Of a stretch of 57,037 bases of DNA, positions 1 through 9,553 are shown piece by piece. Source of the DNA: DASULK01 sp036381835 (GTDB lineage: Bacteria > Actinomycetota > Actinomycetes > Mycobacteriales > Micromonosporaceae); contig DASVCA010000208.1 in the NCBI GenBank assembly GCA_036381835.1, positions 1 to 57,037 on the forward strand, read 5' to 3'. Numbering within the stretch: the first letter of the stretch is position 1; each line of letters begins with the position of its first letter. The position numbers were made by a program, and so were the translations under genes. The notes below the pieces were generated by a model. The model did no database searches. It saw only the letters and a program-made list of their open reading frames with translations, and had not been told where the DNA came from.

Positions 1-921
<921 letters not shown>

Positions 922-925
<4 letters not shown>

Positions 926-2115
926 GCATTCGGACTCTCGACGAGCTCCTCGCCGAGGGTGTGGCAGGTCGGCGCGTCCTCGTACGCGCCGACCTGAACG
1001 TGCCCTTCGACGGGGGTGCCATTTCCGACGACGGACGGATCCGGGCGGTGCTGCCGACGCTCACCGCGCTGCGCGACGCCCAGGCGGCGGTCATCGTCTG
1101 CTCCCACCTCGGCCGGCCGAAGGGCGCGCCGGATCCGAAGTACACGCTGGCCCCGGTCGCCGCCCGCCTCGGCGAGCTGCTGGGCGTTTCGGTCGGGTTC
1201 GCGACGGACACCGTCGGCGAGTCGGCCGAGGCCGCCGCGCGCGACCTCACCGGCGGACAGGTCCTCCTGTTGGAGAACCTGCGGTTCAATCCGGGGGAGA
1301 CGAGCAAGGACGACGCCGAGCGGGCCGCGTTCGCCGATCGTCTGGCCGCGTTCGCCGACGCCTACGTCGACGACGCGTTCGGTGCCGTGCACCGCAGGCA
1401 CGCCAGCGTCTACGACGTACCGGCCCGCCTGCCGCACTTCGCCGGGCGACTGGTGATGCGCGAGGTCGAGGTCCTGTCCCGATTGACCGGGGCGCCGGAG
1501 CGGCCGTACGTGGTGGTCCTCGGCGGTTCGAAGGTCTCCGACAAGCTGGCGGTCATCGAGGCGCTGCTGCCGAAGGTGGACAAGCTGCTGGTCGGCGGTG
1601 GCATGTGCTTCACCTTCCTGAAAGCGCAGGGCCACGAGGTCGGCAAGTCGCTGCTCGAGGACGAGATGCTCGACACCTGCCGGGATCTGCTGGCCCGGGG
1701 CGAGGGACGGATCGTGCTGCCGGTCGACGTGGTGGCGGCGAGCGCGTTCGCGGCCGACGCCGAACACGACACCGTCGCGGTCGACGCCATCCCCGCCGAC
1801 CGGATGGGGCTGGACGTCGGTCCACGCACCGTGGCGCGGTTCGCGAAGGAGATCGCACAGGCCCGCACCGTCTTCTGGAACGGTCCGATGGGGGTGTTCG
1901 AACTGCCCCCGTTCGCCGCCGGCACCCGCGGCGTCGCCGAGGCGATCGCCGGGATGGACGGCTTCAGCGTCGTCGGCGGCGGAGACTCGGCGGCCGCCGT
2001 GCGCACGCTCGGGCTCGACGAGTCCGCGTTCAGCCACATCTCGACCGGCGGGGGCGCTTCCCTGGAATACCTGGAAGGCAAGACCCTCCCCGGCATCGCC
2101 GCTTTGGAGAAGTGA
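922..2115 (+). CDS. pgk: phosphoglycerate kinase
   Basis: Transfers the phosphoryl group of 1,3-bisphosphoglycerate to ADP, an ATP-forming step of glycolysis. The product is 397 residues, normal for bacterial PGK. The N-terminal substrate motif RADLNVPFD, the HRRHASV segment and the C-terminal nucleotide loop GGGDSAAAV are all visible. The reading frame stays open far upstream of the gene, but that part lies inside gap in another frame. The GTG at 922 overlaps the gap stop by 4 bases and gives the expected N-terminus. tpiA follows after 2 bases, so gap-pgk-tpiA is one operon. Confidence 0.97.
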
Positions 2116-2117
2116 AC

Positions 2118-2909
2118 ATGGCAGCTCCCAGCCGCCGGCCGTTGATGGCGGGCAACTGGAAGATGAACCTCAACCACCTCGAGGCCATCGCGCTGGTGCA
2201 GAAACTGGCGTTCAGCCTCAACGAGCAGCAGCTCACCGACGTCGAGGTGGTGGTGCTGCCGCCGTTCACCGACCTGCGCAGCGTGCAGACCCTCGTCGAG
2301 GGGGAGAAGCTGCTCATCGGGTACGGCGCGCAGGATCTGTCGCCGCACCGGTCGGGCGCCTACACCGGCGACGTCTCCGGCCCGATGCTCGCCAAGTTGG
2401 GCTGCCGCTACGTCGTGGTCGGCCACTCGGAACGGCGGTCACTGCACTTCGAGGACGATGCGGTGGTCAACGCCAAGGTGGCGGCGGCGCTCGCCAACGA
2501 GTTGACGCCGATCCTCTGTGTCGGTGAGGGACTGGACGTCCGCGAAGAGGGCCGGCATGTGGCGTACTGCCGCGATCAGCTCGACGCCGCGCTGCGTGAT
2601 CGGAGCGCGGAGCAGGTCGAGAAGGTCGTGGTGGCGTACGAGCCGGTCTGGGCCATCGGCACCGGCAAGACCGCGACCCCGGAGAACGCCCAGGAGGTGT
2701 GCGGCGCGCTGCGCCGGCGGATCGCCGAGACGTACGGGTCCGCCGTCGCGGACCGGGTGCGGATTCTGTACGGCGGATCGGTGAAGGCGGCCAACATCGC
2801 CGGGATCATGGCGCAGCCCGACATCGATGGAGCACTGGTCGGCGGGGCGAGCCTGGACGCCGACGAGTTCGCGCGGATCTGCCGGTTCCGGGAGCATCCG
2901 CTGCCCTGA
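2118..2909 (+). CDS. tpiA: triose-phosphate isomerase
   Basis: Interconverts dihydroxyacetone phosphate and glyceraldehyde 3-phosphate. The product is 263 residues, a full-length TIM barrel. All three catalytic elements are readable: Lys15 in GNWKMN, the histidine in VVGHSERR and the glutamate in AYEPVWAIGTG (loop 6). The C-terminal phosphate-binding motif YGGSVK is also present. The ATG at 2118 starts 2 bases after the pgk stop. secG begins 95 bases downstream and may also have its own promoter. Confidence 0.97.
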   Translation: MAAPSRRPLMAGNWKMNLNHLEAIALVQKLAFSLNEQQLTDVEVVVLPPFTDLRSVQTLVEGEKLLIGYGAQDLSPHRSGAYTGDVSGPMLAKLGCRYVVVGHSERRSLHFEDDAVVNAKVAAALANELTPILCVGEGLDVREEGRHVAYCRDQLDAALRDRSAEQVEKVVVAYEPVWAIGTGKTATPENAQEVCGALRRRIAETYGSAVADRVRILYGGSVKAANIAGIMAQPDIDGALVGGASLDADEFARICRFREHPLP

Positions 2910-3004
2910 GCACCGCTATCCTTGACGGGCCACCTACCGGTCGGTGCCCCGGCACTCGGACGACGTCCGGCCGTGCCATGCAAGCAACGAGAGGACACCC
3001 CCAC

Positions 3005-3262
3005 ATGCCGATCGCGTTCGCGTACACGTTGATCGTGTTGCTGATCATCACGAGCATCCTGCTCACCCTGCTGATCCTGCTGCATCGGGGTAAGGGCGGC
3101 GGCCTGTCGAGCATGTTCGGTGGGGGGGTCAGCTCGAACCTGGCCGGCTCCTCCGTGGCGGAGAAGAACCTCGACCGCTACACCATCCTGGTGGGGATCG
3201 TCTGGTTCGCCTCCATCGTCGGCATCGGCCTGTGGCTCAAAGTCACGATGGCCGGAGGCTGA
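3005..3262 (+). CDS. secG: preprotein translocase subunit SecG
   Basis: Small auxiliary subunit of the SecYEG channel in the cytoplasmic membrane. It is 85 residues with two hydrophobic helices (about 4-26 and 57-79) separated by the typical glycine-rich cytosolic loop, which contains RGKGGGLSSMFGGG. Position after tpiA is the usual actinobacterial order. A TATCCT hexamer at 2917-2922 could be a -10 box for a separate promoter, but I see no convincing -35, so read-through from the glycolytic operon is equally likely. Confidence 0.93.
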   Translation: MPIAFAYTLIVLLIITSILLTLLILLHRGKGGGLSSMFGGGVSSNLAGSSVAEKNLDRYTILVGIVWFASIVGIGLWLKVTMAGG

Positions 3263-3282
3263 GTCGAGCGTCCGCGGTATGA

Positions 3283-3316
3283 CACGCGCGCGGTCGGGGT
3301 GCTGACCGCGCGCGTG
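3283..3316. terminator. bidirectional hairpin between convergent secG and pgl
   Basis: A perfect 13-bp stem (arms 3283-3295 and 3304-3316) with an 8-base loop lies in the 98-base gap between two convergent genes. There is no T-tract, which is common for actinobacterial terminators. It could end both the glycolytic and the pentose-phosphate transcripts. Confidence 0.75.
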
Positions 3317-3360
3317 CGCGTATCCGCCGGGCACGGTGCGCGCGGGTCGCACCGTCAGCG

Positions 3361-4131
3361 CTAACGCAGGCTGCGGAAGGCGGGCCGCACCTGCGTGGCC
3401 GCGGGCCGGTCCAGCAGCCACAGGGTGCGCTGCACCCCGGCGACACCCGCCGCGGGTAGCTGCGTCGGGCCGGCCCCGGCGAGAGCCATCCCGACCGCGT
3501 GGGACTTGTCGGCGCCGCTCACCAGCAACCACACCTCCTCGGCGGTGTTGATCGCCGGCAGGGTGAGGGTGAGCCGAACCGGAGGAGGTTTGGGGCTGCC
3601 GCGCACCGCGGCCACCGTCCGCCGCTCGTAGACCACCGGGTGCTCGGGGAAGACCGACGCCACATGCCCGTCCTCGCCTATTCCGAGCAGCAGCAGGTCG
3701 AAGTGCGGCAGCTCGGCCGTGCCCGGGCGGGCGGCGATCGCCAACCGCTCGGCGTAGCGGGCCGCCGCCGCCTCCGGGTCGTCGCCGTCCGGTCCGTCGG
3801 GTCCCGGCATCGGGTGCACCCGGGCGGGATCGAGGGGCAGCGCGTCGAGCAGCGCGGCGCGTGCCTGTGTCTCGTTGCGCTGCGGATGTCCGGTCGGCAG
3901 GAAGCGCTCGTCTCCCCACCACAGGTCGACCCGCCGCCAGTCGACCGCATCCCGGGCCGGCAGTGCGAGCATCGCACGGTACACCGCGGTCGCGATGCGC
4001 CCGCCGGTGAGTACGATCGCCGCCTGACCGCGTTCGGCCTGCGCGTCGATCAGTTTGACGATCAGGCGTGCCGCCGCGGCCTGGGCGAGCAGGTGCGCAT
4101 CCGCGTGCACCACGAGCGAAACCTCGGACAC
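3361..4131 (-). CDS. pgl: 6-phosphogluconolactonase
   Basis: Hydrolyses 6-phosphogluconolactone, the second oxidative pentose-phosphate step. The product is 256 residues and shows the SugarP_isomerase-like fold signatures VVLTGGRIA near the N-terminus, WWGDERFLP in the middle and LLGIGEDGHVASVFP with the catalytic His region. The GTG start lies 16 bases after the opcA stop. It is the last gene of the tkt-tal-pgi-zwf-opcA-pgl operon and ends next to a strong hairpin. Confidence 0.93.
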   Translation of the reverse strand: MSEVSLVVHADAHLLAQAAAARLIVKLIDAQAERGQAAIVLTGGRIATAVYRAMLALPARDAVDWRRVDLWWGDERFLPTGHPQRNETQARAALLDALPLDPARVHPMPGPDGPDGDDPEAAAARYAERLAIAARPGTAELPHFDLLLLGIGEDGHVASVFPEHPVVYERRTVAAVRGSPKPPPVRLTLTLPAINTAEEVWLLVSGADKSHAVGMALAGAGPTQLPAAGVAGVQRTLWLLDRPAATQVRPAFRSLR

Positions 4132-4147
4132 GACCGCCTCCCCGCGT

Positions 4148-5131
4148 TCACGCCTGTGCCGGGCCGGGCAGGGATGCCGTGGGGTCGCGCCAGATGTGGG
4201 TGCGATGCGGCGACCGGGCCGCCAGGTCGGGGACGTTCATCACCGTGCCGAGCGCCTCCGCGTACGTCTGATCGGCGTCCAGGCGACGCAACTCCTCGGC
4301 CAACTCCTCGCCCAGGGGGCGACGCACCAGCGGCAGGTGTCGGTCCGGATGCCCGGCCTGCTGCAGGGTCGCCGTGCCGTCCTCGCGGGTCACCAGCACC
4401 CGGTTGCCGTCGACGCAGCGTAGCTCCACCGAGCGGATCCGCGGGGTGTCGGACTCTTCCCACCGTGGCGTGATCCCGAGCCGCGCGGTCAGCCAGCCCA
4501 CCACCAACGCCGCGGTCGGCTCGTTCTTCGGCGCCACCACGGTGGCACCGGTCACCCGGCCGGTCGCGGTGTCCAGCGCGCCGGCCACCAGGCTGCGCCA
4601 AGGCGTGGCGCGGGTCCAGGCCAGATCGGTGTCACCGGGGGCGTAGTCGTAGGCGCGCCGGCGCAGCGCCTCGATCGGATGCGGCGCCTGCGCGCAGTCG
4701 GTGATCCGACGGTCGGCGATCACCCCGAGGCGGTCGTTGGCGATCCGCTCCGGCGGTTCGCCGTGCCACCAGGTCACCACGGGCACGTCCGAGACGAGCA
4801 GCGGCATCACGACGGATTCCGCGTGCAGCGCGAGCCGCCCGTACATCCGCATCACCACCGCCTCGCCGGGGCCGAGCCGGCCACCGACCACGACCTCGGC
4901 GTCGAGCCGGTCGCGGTCCCGGTCGATGTCCGACCGGACCACCATGAGCAGCCGGAACGGATGCGCAGCCGAGGCGATGGTGGCCGCGGCCTCGGCCTCG
5001 TTGACCCGTTGCTCGTCGACCACGACGATCAGGGAGAGCGCCATACCGCTCGCCACACCGCCCGCGCTGCGTCGTTCCGCGGCGAGCGCCTTGAGGACCT
5101 CCTTGCCGGTGGTGTCCCACAAGCTGATCAA
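4148..5131 (-). CDS. opcA: glucose-6-phosphate dehydrogenase assembly protein OpcA
   Basis: Accessory protein found with actinobacterial and cyanobacterial G6PDH. It is needed for full activity of Zwf, probably as a redox or allosteric partner. The product is 327 residues, full length, with the family-typical start (MISLWDTTG), a central VPVVTWWHGEPP segment and the SVELRC region. The start is TTG at 5131, 10 bases after the zwf stop. No in-frame ATG gives the conserved N-terminus. Assignment rests on sequence style plus the zwf-opcA-pgl context. Confidence 0.92.
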   Translation of the reverse strand: MISLWDTTGKEVLKALAAERRSAGGVASGMALSLIVVVDEQRVNEAEAAATIASAAHPFRLLMVVRSDIDRDRDRLDAEVVVGGRLGPGEAVVMRMYGRLALHAESVVMPLLVSDVPVVTWWHGEPPERIANDRLGVIADRRITDCAQAPHPIEALRRRAYDYAPGDTDLAWTRATPWRSLVAGALDTATGRVTGATVVAPKNEPTAALVVGWLTARLGITPRWEESDTPRIRSVELRCVDGNRVLVTREDGTATLQQAGHPDRHLPLVRRPLGEELAEELRRLDADQTYAEALGTVMNVPDLAARSPHRTHIWRDPTASLPGPAQA

Positions 5132-5141
5132 TCGAACCCCC

Positions 5142-6650
5142 TCAGGTCCGCCGCCACGCCCGGCCCTCGCGAGCCAGCAGCTCGTCGGCCGCGGCTGGGC
5201 CCCATTCGCCGGCCCGATACGGTTCCGGCACCGTGCCCTGCCAGGCCTCCTCCAGCGGGTCGATCACCGCCCAGCTCTGCTCCACCTCGGCGGCGTCCGG
5301 GAAGAGGGTGCGGTCACCCAGCAGGACGTCGAGGACCAGGCGTTCGTATGCTTCGGGGCTGGCCTCGGTGAACGCTTCGCCGTACTGGAAGTCCATCGCG
5401 ATGTCCCGCAGTTCCATGGTGCTGCCCGGGACCTTGGCCCCGAACTTGAGCACCACGCCCTCGTCGGGCTGCACCCGGATGACCAGTTGGTTGTTGCCCA
5501 GCATCTCCACGTCGGACGGCTGGAACGGCAGGTGGGGCGCCTTCTTGAACATCACCGCGACCTCGGTGACTCGCCGGGGTAGGCGCTTGCCGGCCCGGAT
5601 GTAGAACGGCACTCCCGCCCAGCGCCGGTTCTGCACCTGCAGGCGGACCGCGACGAATGTCTCCGTCGTCGAACCCGGCGGGACCCCTTCCTCCTCCAGG
5701 TATCCCACCGCGCGTTCACCGGCCACCCAGCCCCGCAGATACTGGCCGCGCACCGTTCCTTTGAGGATGTCCTCCGGCAACGCGATCGCCCGGAGCACTT
5801 TCAGCTTCTCGGCGCGGATCTCGCCGGCGGCGAAGCTGGTCGGCTCCTCCATCGCGATCAGAGCGAGCAGTTGCAGCAGGTGGTTCTGCAGTACGTCGCG
5901 CGCCGCGCCGGCCGCGTCGTAGAAGGCCGCCCGGGTGCCGATGCCCATGTCCTCGGCCATGGTGATCTGCACCGAGTCCACATAGTGCGAGTTCCACAAC
6001 GGCTCGAACAGGTTGTTGGCGAAGCGCAGCGCCAGGATGTTCTGCACCGTCTCCTTGCCCAGATAGTGGTCGATGCGGAAGACGTCGTCGCGGCGGAAGA
6101 CGTCCTCGACCAGTTCGTTGAGCCTGCGGGCCGAGGCCAGGTCGCTGCCGAACGGCTTCTCCACCACCACCCGCCGCCAACCACCGTCGCGGTGCGCCAT
6201 ACCGGTGCGGGCCAACTGTTTGAGCACGGTGGGGAACGCAGCCGGCGGTATCGACAGATAGAAGGCGACGTTGCCCGGCAGCCCCCCGCCGGCGTGCACG
6301 GCCTCGAGTTCGGCCACGAGCCGGTCGAAGGCGACGTCGTCGTCGAACGAGCCGCCGACGAATTTGAGGTTTCCGACCAGCCGCGCCCAGACCTCGTCCC
6401 GCCACGGGGTTCGCGCGTTCCTGCGCACCGACTCGTGGACCATCGCTTCGAAGTCGCGGTCGCCCCAGTCCCGGCGCGCGAAGCCGAGGACGGTGAACCC
6501 CGAGGGCAGCAGGTTGCGGTTCGCCAGATCGTAGACCGCCGGCAACAGCTTCTTCCGGGCCAGGTCGCCGGTCGCCCCGAAGATCACCAGGACGCAGGGC
6601 TCCGGGATCCGAGGCAGCCGTCGATCCTGCGGGCTACGCAACGGATTCAT
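5142..6650 (-). CDS. zwf: glucose-6-phosphate 1-dehydrogenase
   Basis: Oxidises glucose 6-phosphate with NADP, the entry step of the oxidative pentose-phosphate pathway. The 502-residue protein has the nucleotide-binding fingerprint FGATGDLARKKL near residue 25 and the substrate/catalytic motif RIDHYLGKE containing the active-site histidine. The C-terminal half also matches G6PDH (IRAGKRLPRRVTEVAV). The ATG start at 6650 is followed 38 bases upstream by the end of pgi. The tight array with opcA and pgl puts the NADPH-producing branch under one control. Confidence 0.97.
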   Translation of the reverse strand: MNPLRSPQDRRLPRIPEPCVLVIFGATGDLARKKLLPAVYDLANRNLLPSGFTVLGFARRDWGDRDFEAMVHESVRRNARTPWRDEVWARLVGNLKFVGGSFDDDVAFDRLVAELEAVHAGGGLPGNVAFYLSIPPAAFPTVLKQLARTGMAHRDGGWRRVVVEKPFGSDLASARRLNELVEDVFRRDDVFRIDHYLGKETVQNILALRFANNLFEPLWNSHYVDSVQITMAEDMGIGTRAAFYDAAGAARDVLQNHLLQLLALIAMEEPTSFAAGEIRAEKLKVLRAIALPEDILKGTVRGQYLRGWVAGERAVGYLEEEGVPPGSTTETFVAVRLQVQNRRWAGVPFYIRAGKRLPRRVTEVAVMFKKAPHLPFQPSDVEMLGNNQLVIRVQPDEGVVLKFGAKVPGSTMELRDIAMDFQYGEAFTEASPEAYERLVLDVLLGDRTLFPDAAEVEQSWAVIDPLEEAWQGTVPEPYRAGEWGPAAADELLAREGRAWRRT

Positions 6651-6687
6651 GCCGCCTCCTCCCTGGAACGTCGCCGCCCTCGCCGGG

Positions 6688-8334
6688 TCAGCTGAGCAAC
6701 GCGCGGGCCGTGTCGAGCAACAGCCGGATGCCGGACGCCCGGTCGGTCAGATGCAGGCGCAGCACCGGACGGCCGCGGCGGGACAGCGCTTCCCGGTCGC
6801 CCGCGGCCTGTGCTGCCTGCAACTCGCCGAAGGTGTACGCCCGGCCCGGCACCGGCAGGTCCTCCGCGACGGCCCCGGTGATCTGCAGGAACGAACCGAG
6901 CGGCGGGCCGCCCTTGTGGTACTGCCCGGTGGAGTGCAGGAAGCGGGGGCCCCAGCCGAACGTGACCGGGCGGCCGGAGGCTGCGGCGAGCAGGGGCCGA
7001 AGCTGTGCCACGGCCTCGTCCGCCCCTCGGTCCAGGTAGGCCATGACCGCCAGGTAGCCCCGGTCGCCCAGTCCGGCGAGCAGCCAGCGCAGGGCCCCGG
7101 CCAGGTCCCCGGGCACCCCCGTCGGGGCGTACACCTCGATCGCGCCCTCGACGAACGACGGTGTCTCGACCGGCAGGCCCGACTCCAACAGCCGCTTCGT
7201 GTTGTCCTTCGACTCGGTCACGTTCGGCTGATTGAACGGATCGATGCCGAGCACGACGCCGGCGATCGCCGTCGCGTACTCCCAGGTGAGGAACTGCGCC
7301 CCCAGCGGGCCGTTGACGGCGATGTCCGGCCGCACCCCCCCGCCGGGCACGGCACCCGGGGGGAGGGGGCCGCCGGTGGTCACGGTGAGCACGTCCGGCC
7401 CGGTCACGCCCGGGCTGTCCGGGCTCTCCAGCACGACCGGCAGGATGCCGGTGCCGGCTTTACCGGTCGATTCGGCCAGCAGCTGCTCGATCCAATCTCC
7501 GAGGGCCTCGATGCCGGTGCCGTCGGAGATCAGAGCGAGCTTGTCGCGTCCGCTGCGCACCGCGGCGCCGAGCGCGGCGCCCAGCGCGAGACCCGGGTTG
7601 TCCCGGTCCTGTCGGAAGGATCCGGCCAGCGCCTCGGCCTGCTCGATCAGCTCGGCGACCTCGACGCCGGCGAGCGCGGACGGCACGAGACCGAACGCGG
7701 TCAGCGCCGAGTAGCGACCCCCGACGTCGGGGTCCGCGGGCACTACGACGGACCCCATCCGTTCGGCGACCGCCTCCAGTGGCGAGCCCGGGTCGGTGAC
7801 CACCACGAAGCGCCGGCCGGCCTCGGCCTCGGTCATCCCGGCGTCGAGGAACGCCTGCCGGTACGCGCGCCGGTGGCTGTCCGTCTCGACCGTGGTCCCC
7901 GACTTGCTGGCGACCACCACCACCGTGCGGTCCAGTCGGTCCCGCAGTGCCGCGCGGACCTGACCGGGATCGGTGGTGTCGAGCACGGTCAGCGGTGCGC
8001 CCAGAGTCCGGGCGATCACCTCCGGAGCCAGTGACGAGCCGCCCATCCCGGCCAGTACGACGTGGCTCAGATCGCCGAGCTCCGCTTTCAGTTCCGCCAA
8101 CTGCGGCAGCAGCTCGCGGCTGCGTCGGAAGGTGTCGACCCAGCCCAGCCGGATCCGCGCTTCCTCCTGCGCCGCCGGACCCCACAGGGTCGGATCCTGT
8201 TGCGCGAGCCGACGGTGGACCTCCTCGGCGACCAGCGACTCCCGCACCGACGGCCCGAACCGGTCGACCGCATCCGCACCGTAGACGCACAGTCCGGCCG
8301 CCGCCTCGACTCCGCTGTCGAGCAGTCCCGTCAC
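6688..8334 (-). CDS. pgi: glucose-6-phosphate isomerase
   Basis: Interconverts glucose 6-phosphate and fructose 6-phosphate. The 548-residue protein has two sugar-isomerase (SIS) regions, with VVVASKSGTTVET as the phosphate-binding Ser/Thr segment and the FGWGPRFLHSTGQYHKGG block near the C-terminus. The sequence is closer to the actinobacterial form found in tal-pgi-zwf operons than to the E. coli enzyme. The start is GTG, 32 bases after the tal stop. Confidence 0.93.
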   Translation of the reverse strand: MTGLLDSGVEAAAGLCVYGADAVDRFGPSVRESLVAEEVHRRLAQQDPTLWGPAAQEEARIRLGWVDTFRRSRELLPQLAELKAELGDLSHVVLAGMGGSSLAPEVIARTLGAPLTVLDTTDPGQVRAALRDRLDRTVVVVASKSGTTVETDSHRRAYRQAFLDAGMTEAEAGRRFVVVTDPGSPLEAVAERMGSVVVPADPDVGGRYSALTAFGLVPSALAGVEVAELIEQAEALAGSFRQDRDNPGLALGAALGAAVRSGRDKLALISDGTGIEALGDWIEQLLAESTGKAGTGILPVVLESPDSPGVTGPDVLTVTTGGPLPPGAVPGGGVRPDIAVNGPLGAQFLTWEYATAIAGVVLGIDPFNQPNVTESKDNTKRLLESGLPVETPSFVEGAIEVYAPTGVPGDLAGALRWLLAGLGDRGYLAVMAYLDRGADEAVAQLRPLLAAASGRPVTFGWGPRFLHSTGQYHKGGPPLGSFLQITGAVAEDLPVPGRAYTFGELQAAQAAGDREALSRRGRPVLRLHLTDRASGIRLLLDTARALLS

Positions 8335-8366
8335 GCGCTCACCCCGCTCCTACCCTCGTCTCGTCG

Positions 8367-9545
8367 TCACGCGTTGCCGCCGGCCCGCGCGGCGGCGTCG
8401 GCGTTCGGTCGAGCCGCCCGGCCCGGGTGACTCGCACCGTGCGCCGCCGCCTCCAGCGAGCGCCGTACGCCGTCGAGCAGCTCCGCCCAGCTGGCCTGGA
8501 ACTTCTCCACGCCTTCGCGTTCCAGCGCGGCCACCACGTCGGCGTAGTCGATCCCGACCTCGGCCAGGTCGTCGAGCACCTGCTGCGCCGCGTCGTAGGC
8601 CCCGGTGACGGTGTCGCCCCGGGTCTCGCCGTGATCCGCATACGCCCGGATGACCGACTCCGGCATGGTGTTCACCGTGCCGGGCGCGATCAACTCTTCC
8701 ACATAGCGGACGTCCCGGTAGTCCGGATTCTTCGTCGAGGTGGACGCCCACAGCGGCCGTTGCGGGTGAGCGCCGGCGTCGGCGAGGGCCTGCCAGCGAG
8801 GCGAGGAGAAGACCTGTGAATACCGCTGGTAGGCCAGCCGGGCATTGGCCACCGCGGCCGTGCCGAGCAGCGCTCGGGCCTGCGCCGAGCCGATCTTCTC
8901 CAGCCGCTTGTCGACCTCGGTGTCCACCCGGGAGACGAAGAACGACGCGACCGAGGTGATCTCGGAGAGGTCGTGGCCGTTCTCCCTGGCCCGCTCCAGC
9001 CCCTCGAGGAACGCCTCCATCACCTGCGTGTACCGGTCCAAGGAGAAGATCAGCGTGACGTTGACGCTGATGCCTTCCGCCAGCACCGCGGAGATCGCCG
9101 GCAGTCCGGGTTCCGTGGCGGGGATCTTGATGAGCAGGTTCGGCCGGTCGATCAGCCACCACAGCGCCCGCGCCTCGGCGATCGTCTGCTCCGTCTCGTA
9201 CGCCAGCCGCGGGTCGACCTCGATCGACACCCGGCCGTCCACGCCGCCCGACGCTTCGTACACCGGGCGCATCACATCGCACGCCCAGCGCACGTCGTAT
9301 GCGGTCAGCAGCCGCACCGCCTCCTCGACGGCCACCCCGCGCACCGCCAGATCCCGCAACTGCCGACTGTATTCGTCGGCGTCGCCCAGCGCCTTGGCGA
9401 AGATGGTCGGGTTGGTGGTCACCCCCGTCAGCTGCTGCTCGCGGCGCATCCGATCCAGCTCACCCGAGCTGAGCCGCTGGCGGGACAGATCGTCGAGCCA
9501 GATCGCCACTCCCGTGGCGGCCAGTTCCCTCAACCTGTCGGTCAC
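8367..9545 (-). CDS. tal: transaldolase (long actinobacterial type)
   Basis: Transfers the dihydroxyacetone unit between sedoheptulose 7-phosphate and glyceraldehyde 3-phosphate. The 392-residue product carries GVTTNPTIFAKAL near residue 45, the Schiff-base lysine in LLIKIPAT and the SVNVTLIFSLDRY strand. I place the start at GTG 9545, 8 bases from the tkt stop, because an AGGAGGC ribosome site sits just before it. The open frame further upstream, to 9701, runs antisense-frame through tkt and does not look like transaldolase. Confidence 0.96.
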   Translation of the reverse strand: MTDRLRELAATGVAIWLDDLSRQRLSSGELDRMRREQQLTGVTTNPTIFAKALGDADEYSRQLRDLAVRGVAVEEAVRLLTAYDVRWACDVMRPVYEASGGVDGRVSIEVDPRLAYETEQTIAEARALWWLIDRPNLLIKIPATEPGLPAISAVLAEGISVNVTLIFSLDRYTQVMEAFLEGLERARENGHDLSEITSVASFFVSRVDTEVDKRLEKIGSAQARALLGTAAVANARLAYQRYSQVFSSPRWQALADAGAHPQRPLWASTSTKNPDYRDVRYVEELIAPGTVNTMPESVIRAYADHGETRGDTVTGAYDAAQQVLDDLAEVGIDYADVVAALEREGVEKFQASWAELLDGVRRSLEAAAHGASHPGRAARPNADAAARAGGNA

Positions 9546-9553
9546 GTCGCCTC

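Noticed and set aside
2917..2922. TATCCT as a firm secG promoter
   Set aside because: No matching -35 at 16-18 bases; left as a note in the secG entry.
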